From an uncultured cyanobacterium (GTDB lineage: Bacteria > Cyanobacteriota > Cyanobacteriia > PCC-6307 > Cyanobiaceae), in contig CAIZOZ010000012.1 of NCBI GenBank assembly GCA_903934745.1, forward strand, positions 1 through 6,008: a stretch of 6,008 bases of DNA, given 5' to 3'. The first letter of the stretch is position 1. Every line of letters begins with the position of its first letter. The notes beneath the pieces are model-generated. The model was not told where the DNA came from. It was given only the letters and a program-made list of their open reading frames with translations, and made no database searches. A program made the translations under genes and the position numbers. Positions 5,989 through 6,008 of this stretch are shown one piece after another.

Positions 5989-6008
5989 AGGGGCAAACGG
6001 GGCAGATG

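Overview
The window looks like a piece of a GC-rich cyanobacterial chromosome, most likely from the Synechococcus/Cyanobium group. The signs are a DnaK of the cyanobacterial non-housekeeping type (DnaK1/DnaK3-like), a Pho box built of 8-base repeats every 11 bases as described for cyanobacterial SphR/PhoB, two copies of the cyanobacterial HIP1 octamer GCGATCGC, and starts that mostly lack a Shine-Dalgarno sequence. The group assignment is an inference from these features and remembered family sequences, not from a search.

Layout. Positions 1-2567 (minus strand) hold a dnaK paralogue that runs off the left edge. It has a complete ATPase domain, peptide-binding domain and lid (about residues 1-636), followed by at least 219 residues of low-complexity Gly/Ser/Arg/Asp/Pro-rich tail with no stop inside the window. 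The tail is built partly from DNA-level tandem repeats. Positions 2568-2841 are a divergent intergenic region with a Pho box (2617-2646), a perfect 16-base dyad overlapping it (2643-2658), and a GC-rich hairpin in the presumed pstC leader (2764-2781). Positions 2842-5616 (plus strand) carry pstC, pstA and pstB in order. After pstB there is a gene-free stretch, then a minus-strand tRNA-Ser(GGA) gene at 5902-5988 with its own rho-independent terminator at 5869-5895.

How the parts work together. PstC and PstA are the two membrane channel subunits and PstB the ATPase of the high-affinity phosphate ABC importer. The periplasmic binding protein (PstS/SphX) and PhoU are not in the window, so they must be encoded elsewhere. 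The Pho box suggests that the three genes are induced on phosphate starvation. Because the box lies only about 50 bp upstream of the dnaK start as well, the chaperone could share some of that control, but this is only a hypothesis.

No mobile element, CRISPR array or evident new multi-gene system was found. The most unusual item is the long, repeat-built, probably disordered tail of the DnaK paralogue.
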